NCBI GenBank assembly: GCA_030524205.1
Contig: JAUNGZ010000026.1
Coordinates: forward strand, 1 to 33,852
Source of the DNA: Eubacteriales bacterium
Lineage (GTDB): Bacteria > Bacillota > Clostridia > Oscillospirales > Butyricicoccaceae
Length of the DNA stretch: 33,852 bases
Direction of reading: 5' to 3'
Of the stretch, positions 30,050-33,852 are shown one piece after another. The notes under the pieces are model-generated. The model did no database searches and was not told where the DNA came from. It worked only from the letters and a program-made list of their open reading frames with translations. Every line of letters begins with the position of its first letter. The stretch's first letter is position 1. Position numbers and translations under genes: made by a program.

Positions 30050-31837
30050 TTGAAGCTGCCATGGATACGAAAGAAGAAAACCGCCGTTTCGGCGCAAGCC
30101 GCCGCGCCGTCGGCGGACGCGGCGCCCGGCACACACGCAAAAAAGAAGAAAAGACGCGTGAAACTGAAGAAGAAGGTGCTCATACCGCTGGCGGCGGTCT
30201 TGCTGGTTGCCGGGTTTTTGGGCGCGCGGCATTTTCTGGCCGCGCGCGGCGGAGCGGACGTGCGGACCTATACCGAGAGCCAAGCAGCGCGGCAGGACAT
30301 CCGCCTGACGCTGTCCTCGACCGGCACGGTCGCGCCGGCCAACCAGTACGATGTGACCGCCTCGGTCAAGGGCGAGGTGCTCGCCTGCACCTTTGAGGAG
30401 GGCGACGAGGTCAAAAAAGGCGACACGCTCTACGAGATCGACAAGACCGAGGCGCAGAACTCGATCGACAAAGCCAAGCTGTCGCTGCAAAAGAGCCAGA
30501 ACAGCTACAACGAGACGCTCGAGAGCCTCGACGATCTGAACGTCAAGGCGGACGAGACCGGTGTTGTGACCGAGCTGCACGTCAAGGTGGGCGATCAGGT
30601 GCAGAACGGGACTAAGATCGCGGACATCCGCGACTCGTCGACGATGGAGCTGACCGTGCCGTTCAACGCGGCGGACGCGGACAGCTTTGGCGTGGGCGCG
30701 GCCGCGACGGTCACGATGGACGGCTCGTTTGAAACGCTGTCCGGCACGGTGACCGCCATCGACGCGGTCGAAACCGTTTTGGACGGCTACCAAATCGTTA
30801 AAAACGTCACCATCCGCGTATCGAATCCCGGCGGACTGTCCGCTTCGTCCGCCGCGACCGCGACGGTGAACGGCACGGCCTGCAATCAGGGCGCGAACTT
30901 TACATATTTGTCCGAGTCGACGATCACCTCGACCGCGTCGGGCAAGATTTCGAGCCTCAATATCCGCGAGGGCTCGTCCGTCTCCAAGAACCAGACGGTG
31001 GCGACGCTCACCTCGACCTCGGTCAGCAATCAGGTGACAAGCAGCAAGCTGTCGCTTGAGGACGCGCAGCTTTCCTATCAGTCGACGCTCGACCAGCTCG
31101 ACGATTACACGATCACCGCGCCGATCGACGGCACGGTCATCACCCGCAACACCAAGGTCGGCGACACGCTCGACGCGACCAACGGGCAGACGACGCTCGC
31201 GGTCATCTACGACCTTTCCTATCTGACCTTTGACATCGCGCTCGACGAGCTGGACGTCAATCAGGTCGAGGTCGGGCAGAACGTGACGATCACCTGCGAT
31301 TCGCTGACCGACGCGGGCGAGTTCGCGGGCAGGGTGACCAAGGTGTCGGTCGCCGGCACGACCTCGAACGGTGTGACCACCTACCCCGTCACCGTGCAGA
31401 TCGACAACCCGCCGGACGGCCTGCTGCCCGGCATGAACGTGGATGCGACCATTGTCCTCGACGAAGCGGCGGACGCGCTCGCGGTGCCGGTCGCGGCGGT
31501 GCAGCGCGGCAACACGGTCTATGTCAAGGAGGCGGGCGTGAAAAATACCGATAACACGATGGTCGGCGGCAGTCCGCTGCCCGACGGCTGGAAGGCCGTC
31601 GAGGTTGAAACCGGCCTGTCGGACGAAAGCTATATTGAAATTCTCTCCGGCATCGAGGAGGGAGACACCGTTTATGTGCCGCAGATCGAGCGCCAGTCCT
31701 CCGGCGATGAAATGCAGATGGGCATGGGCATGACCATGGGCGCGGATATGGGCGGCGGCATGCCCCCCAGCGGGGGACAGGGCGGCCCGCCCTCCGGCGG
31801 CGGAGGCGGCATGGGCGGCGGAGGCGGTATGCCGTGA
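30050..31837 (+). CDS. HlyD/MacA-type efflux adaptor with duplicated modules and Gly/Met-rich tail
   Basis: 595 residues, longer than a usual MacA-like adaptor (about 400). A Lys-rich cytoplasmic start and one TM helix (43-60) precede two copies of the lipoyl/hairpin unit: TASVKGEVLACTFEEGDEVKKGD...LSLQKSQNSYNETLESLDDLNVKADETGVV near 105-185, and TASGKISSLNIREGSSVSKNQ...LSLEDAQLSYQSTLDQLDDYTITAPIDGTV near 300-365. Beta-barrel and membrane-proximal domains follow. The last ~40 residues are almost only Gly, Met and Pro. The start is TTG at 30050, 8 nt after AGGAGGG. It overlaps the ATPase gene by 1 nt and should link it to the cell exterior in a tripartite-like exporter. Confidence 0.9.
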   Translation: MKLPWIRKKKTAVSAQAAAPSADAAPGTHAKKKKRRVKLKKKVLIPLAAVLLVAGFLGARHFLAARGGADVRTYTESQAARQDIRLTLSSTGTVAPANQYDVTASVKGEVLACTFEEGDEVKKGDTLYEIDKTEAQNSIDKAKLSLQKSQNSYNETLESLDDLNVKADETGVVTELHVKVGDQVQNGTKIADIRDSSTMELTVPFNAADADSFGVGAAATVTMDGSFETLSGTVTAIDAVETVLDGYQIVKNVTIRVSNPGGLSASSAATATVNGTACNQGANFTYLSESTITSTASGKISSLNIREGSSVSKNQTVATLTSTSVSNQVTSSKLSLEDAQLSYQSTLDQLDDYTITAPIDGTVITRNTKVGDTLDATNGQTTLAVIYDLSYLTFDIALDELDVNQVEVGQNVTITCDSLTDAGEFAGRVTKVSVAGTTSNGVTTYPVTVQIDNPPDGLLPGMNVDATIVLDEAADALAVPVAAVQRGNTVYVKEAGVKNTDNTMVGGSPLPDGWKAVEVETGLSDESYIEILSGIEEGDTVYVPQIERQSSGDEMQMGMGMTMGADMGGGMPPSGGQGGPPSGGGGGMGGGGGMP

Positions 31838-32562
31838 TGACAACCGCCGAAACCAAAGCGCCGCTGATCGAGCTGCGCGATATTTATAAGATCTACCAAA
31901 TGGGCGATACCGAGGTGCGCGCGTCCGACGGCGTTTCGCTCTCCGTGTACGAGGGCGAATTCGTCGCCATCGTCGGGCAGTCCGGCTCGGGCAAGAGTAC
32001 GCTGATGAACATCATCGGCTGTCTGGACGTGCCGACGAGCGGCACCTACCTGCTGAACGGCGAGGACGTGTCCGAACTGACCGACGACGAACAGGCCGAC
32101 ATCCGCAACAAAACGCTGGGCTTTATCTTCCAGCAGTATAACCTGATCCCCAAGCTGAATGTGCTGGAAAACGTCGAATTATCGCTGCTGTACGCCGGCC
32201 TGCCCGCCGACGAGCGCGAGGCGCGGGCGCGCGCGCAGCTCGAGCGCGTCGGCCTTGCGGGCAAGGAGAAAAACCTGCCCAGCCAGCTTTCCGGCGGCCA
32301 GCAGCAGCGCGTGTCGATCGCGCGGGCGCTCGCGGGCGACCCCTCGGTTATTCTGGCCGACGAGCCGACCGGCGCGCTCGATTCGCGCACCAGCCGCGAG
32401 GTGCTCGACTTTCTGCAAAAGCTAAATGACGAGGGCAACACCATCGTGCTCATCACGCACGACAACTCCATCGCACAGGAGGCCCGCCGCGTCGTGCGCG
32501 TGGCGGACGGCAAAATCATATTCGACGGCCCCGCGCGCGAGGCCTTTCCGAGAGGGGACTGA
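31837..32562 (+). CDS. ABC transporter ATPase, MacB/LolD type
   Basis: 241 residues. Walker [10 protein letters not shown] (47-55), Q-loop FQQYNLIP, signature LSGGQQQR (151-158), Walker B VILADEP (171-177) and H-loop THD are intact. [38 protein letters not shown] is typical of the MacB/LolD/FtsE-like group that pairs with FtsX-fold permeases. The ATG overlaps the adaptor's TGA (TGATG), so translation is coupled; an in-frame GTG one codon earlier is also possible. The permease follows after 3 nt. Confidence 0.95.
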   Translation: MTTAETKAPLIELRDIYKIYQMGDTEVRASDGVSLSVYEGEFVAIVGQSGSGKSTLMNIIGCLDVPTSGTYLLNGEDVSELTDDEQADIRNKTLGFIFQQYNLIPKLNVLENVELSLLYAGLPADEREARARAQLERVGLAGKEKNLPSQLSGGQQQRVSIARALAGDPSVILADEPTGALDSRTSREVLDFLQKLNDEGNTIVLITHDNSIAQEARRVVRVADGKIIFDGPAREAFPRGD

Positions 32563-32565
32563 CCG

Positions 32566-33744
32566 ATGGGATTTACACAGGCCTTTAAGCTCGCGGTCAA
32601 AAGCCTTGCGGGCAGCAAGATGCGCGCGTTTCTGACCATGCTGGGCATCATCATCGGCGTGGGGTCGGTCATCATCCTCGTTTCGCTCATGCAGGGCATG
32701 ACGGGCGAGGTCACCTCGATGTTCGAGGACATGGGCACCAATACGCTGACCGTCATGGTAACGGGGCGCGGCTCGTCCCGCACGGTCGACGTGGACGATC
32801 TGTACGCGCTTTATGAGGAGAATACCGATGTCTTCCTCGGCATGAGCCCGACCGTATCGTTAAACGGCACGGTCAAATCGGGCGCCGATTCGGATTCCTT
32901 TTCCTCCACCAGCGTTACCGGCGTGTCCGAGCAGTACGCGGAAATCAAAAAGCTGACCCTTTCGGACGGCCGCTTTATCAGCTACGCCGATTTGAACGCG
33001 CGCGGCAAGATCGCGGTCGTCGGCAGCTATCTTGCAAACACCGTGTACGGCGGCAATGCCGTCGGGCAGACGGTCAAGGTCAACGGCAGCGCGTTCACCA
33101 TCGTCGGCGTTTTGGAGGAGCAGAGCGATTCGACCGCCGGCTCGACCGACGACTGCCTGTACCTCCCGTACACGACCGCGTCCAAGCTGACCTTTGGCTC
33201 GATTTCAAGCTTTACCTTTGCCACAAAGGACGCCTCCCTCAATTCGCAGGCCACCACGCTTTTGGATAACGCGCTCTACGCGGTGTTCCAAAACGAGGAC
33301 TATTACAACATCTCCGACATGCAGGAAATCGTCGACTCGATGGAGGAGATGACCGGCATGATGACTATGGTGCTGGTCGGCATTGCGGGCATTTCACTGC
33401 TGGTCGGCGGCATCGGCATCATGAACATTATGCTGGTGTCGGTCACCGAGCGCACGCGCGAGATCGGCATCCGCAAATCGCTCGGCGCGAAGAAAAGGGA
33501 CATCATGCGCCAGTTCGTCATTGAGGCGGGCACGACCTCGGCGCTCGGCGGCGTGATCGGCATTATTTTCGGCGCGGTGGTCGCGGTCGTGCTCGGCAGG
33601 ATCATCGGCATCAGCGCCGAGCCGAGTGTGTCGGCCGTGCTGGTCAGCTTCGGCGTGTCGGTGGCAATCGGCGTGTTCTTCGGCTTTATGCCGGCGAACA
33701 AGGCTGCGAAACTCAATCCGATCGACGCTTTGCGATACGACTGA
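32566..33744 (+). CDS. ABC transporter permease, MacB-like (FtsX fold)
   Basis: 392 residues. One N-terminal TM helix (about 20-42), an extracellular MacB_PCD domain (about 45-260) and three C-terminal TM helices (about 275-300, 325-350, 355-378). [20 protein letters not shown] at the start and [41 protein letters not shown] near the end are MacB hallmarks. With the adaptor and ATPase it forms a mechanotransmission-type exporter, possibly for peptides or toxic compounds; the substrate cannot be read from sequence. It ends the operon. Confidence 0.95.
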   Translation: MGFTQAFKLAVKSLAGSKMRAFLTMLGIIIGVGSVIILVSLMQGMTGEVTSMFEDMGTNTLTVMVTGRGSSRTVDVDDLYALYEENTDVFLGMSPTVSLNGTVKSGADSDSFSSTSVTGVSEQYAEIKKLTLSDGRFISYADLNARGKIAVVGSYLANTVYGGNAVGQTVKVNGSAFTIVGVLEEQSDSTAGSTDDCLYLPYTTASKLTFGSISSFTFATKDASLNSQATTLLDNALYAVFQNEDYYNISDMQEIVDSMEEMTGMMTMVLVGIAGISLLVGGIGIMNIMLVSVTERTREIGIRKSLGAKKRDIMRQFVIEAGTTSALGGVIGIIFGAVVAVVLGRIIGISAEPSVSAVLVSFGVSVAIGVFFGFMPANKAAKLNPIDALRYD

Positions 33745-33750
33745 CGTCGG

Positions 33751-33799
33751 TCTAAGGGGGACTCTGTCGCCGTCTAAGGGGGACGCCGTCCCCCTGAGA
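33751..33799. repeat. Palindromic repeat copies after the efflux operon
   Basis: TCTAAGGGGGAC occurs twice (33751-33762 and 33773-33784). The second copy pairs with GTCCCCCTGAGA (33788-33799) across a GCC triloop. This is the same 12-bp stem module found at the thiG stop codon (7256-7282, loop AGC). To the window end at 33852 I see only another small inverted repeat (CCGGT/ACCGG) and no gene. Confidence 0.8.
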
Positions 33800-33852
33800 A
33801 CCCAAGCCCGGTCCCCAGGAAACCGGCGACGTGAACCCCCTCGCGTGTGCCC

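Noticed and set aside
29981-31843. 620-codon minus-strand frame opposite the efflux adaptor
   Set aside because: Shadow of the adaptor gene: low-complexity His/Arg/Val-rich translation, with its 3' end crossing the regulatory repeats.

Overview
The window looks like a chromosomal segment of a GC-rich, anaerobic member of the Clostridia, probably Oscillospirales. The support is a SCIFF peptide with its radical SAM maturase (a pair typical of Clostridia), an AGGAGG-type ribosome binding site before most genes, anaerobic iron-sulfur and oxygen-sensitive enzymes (ThiC, ThiH, a small siroheme sulfite reductase, rubredoxin, an EFR1-type flavodoxin/ferredoxin), class III fructose-1,6-bisphosphatase, and strong G/C bias at third codon positions. 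I see no phage, insertion sequence, CRISPR array or rRNA. Identifications rest on reading motifs by eye, without database searches.

Layout. 1-1.9 kb: end of a membrane protein gene, then scfA and scfB. 1.9-3.8 kb: a stand-alone pyrroline-5-carboxylate-reductase-like Rossmann domain and two membrane proteins. 3.8-10 kb: thiamin biosynthesis on the minus strand (thiS, thiF, thiG, thiH, thiC), led by a TPP riboswitch upstream of thiS and interrupted by plus-strand mscL and an AT-rich lipoprotein gene. 10-15 kb: Y-family polymerase dinB, a MocR-type regulator with a DUF5655 gene, and a MarR/auxin-efflux-carrier pair. 15-18.5 kb: sulfite reductase, a small HTH/DUF6514 pair, a TetR regulator divergent from an EFR1-type protein, and tRNA-Gly(CCC). 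18.5-24.8 kb: bioY behind a BirA-like operator, a YjdF-like membrane protein, an S-layer/transglutaminase protein, class III FBPase and a TtcA-family tRNA thiolase. 25-28.3 kb: rplM-rpsI, rubredoxin, a small alarmone synthetase and rmuC. 28.5-33.7 kb: a 37-residue peptide gene, a membrane-anchored Ig-like protein, a degenerate OmpR-type regulator, and a MacAB-like efflux operon (adaptor, ATPase, permease).

The most unusual structure is in the gaps. Five intergenic regions (259-454, 7085-7282, 9272-9569, 11298-11502, 14860-15033) are almost entirely strings of short inverted repeats, about 35 hairpins in all and many with 3-5 nt loops. All lie next to gene 3' ends, and they reuse modules such as GCGCCGCAGCGC. 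A related module recurs after the last gene. They look like a modular family of 3'-end palindromes and are the best candidate here for something undescribed.

Other points of note: an auxin-carrier gene whose expected start codon is ACG; a promoter placed inside an upstream terminator so that transcription would begin in the hairpin loop; a gene whose ribosome binding site and start sit in the loop of a 21-bp terminator-like hairpin; and a response regulator without its phosphorylation residues beside an efflux operon preceded by three 11-nt-spaced direct repeats.
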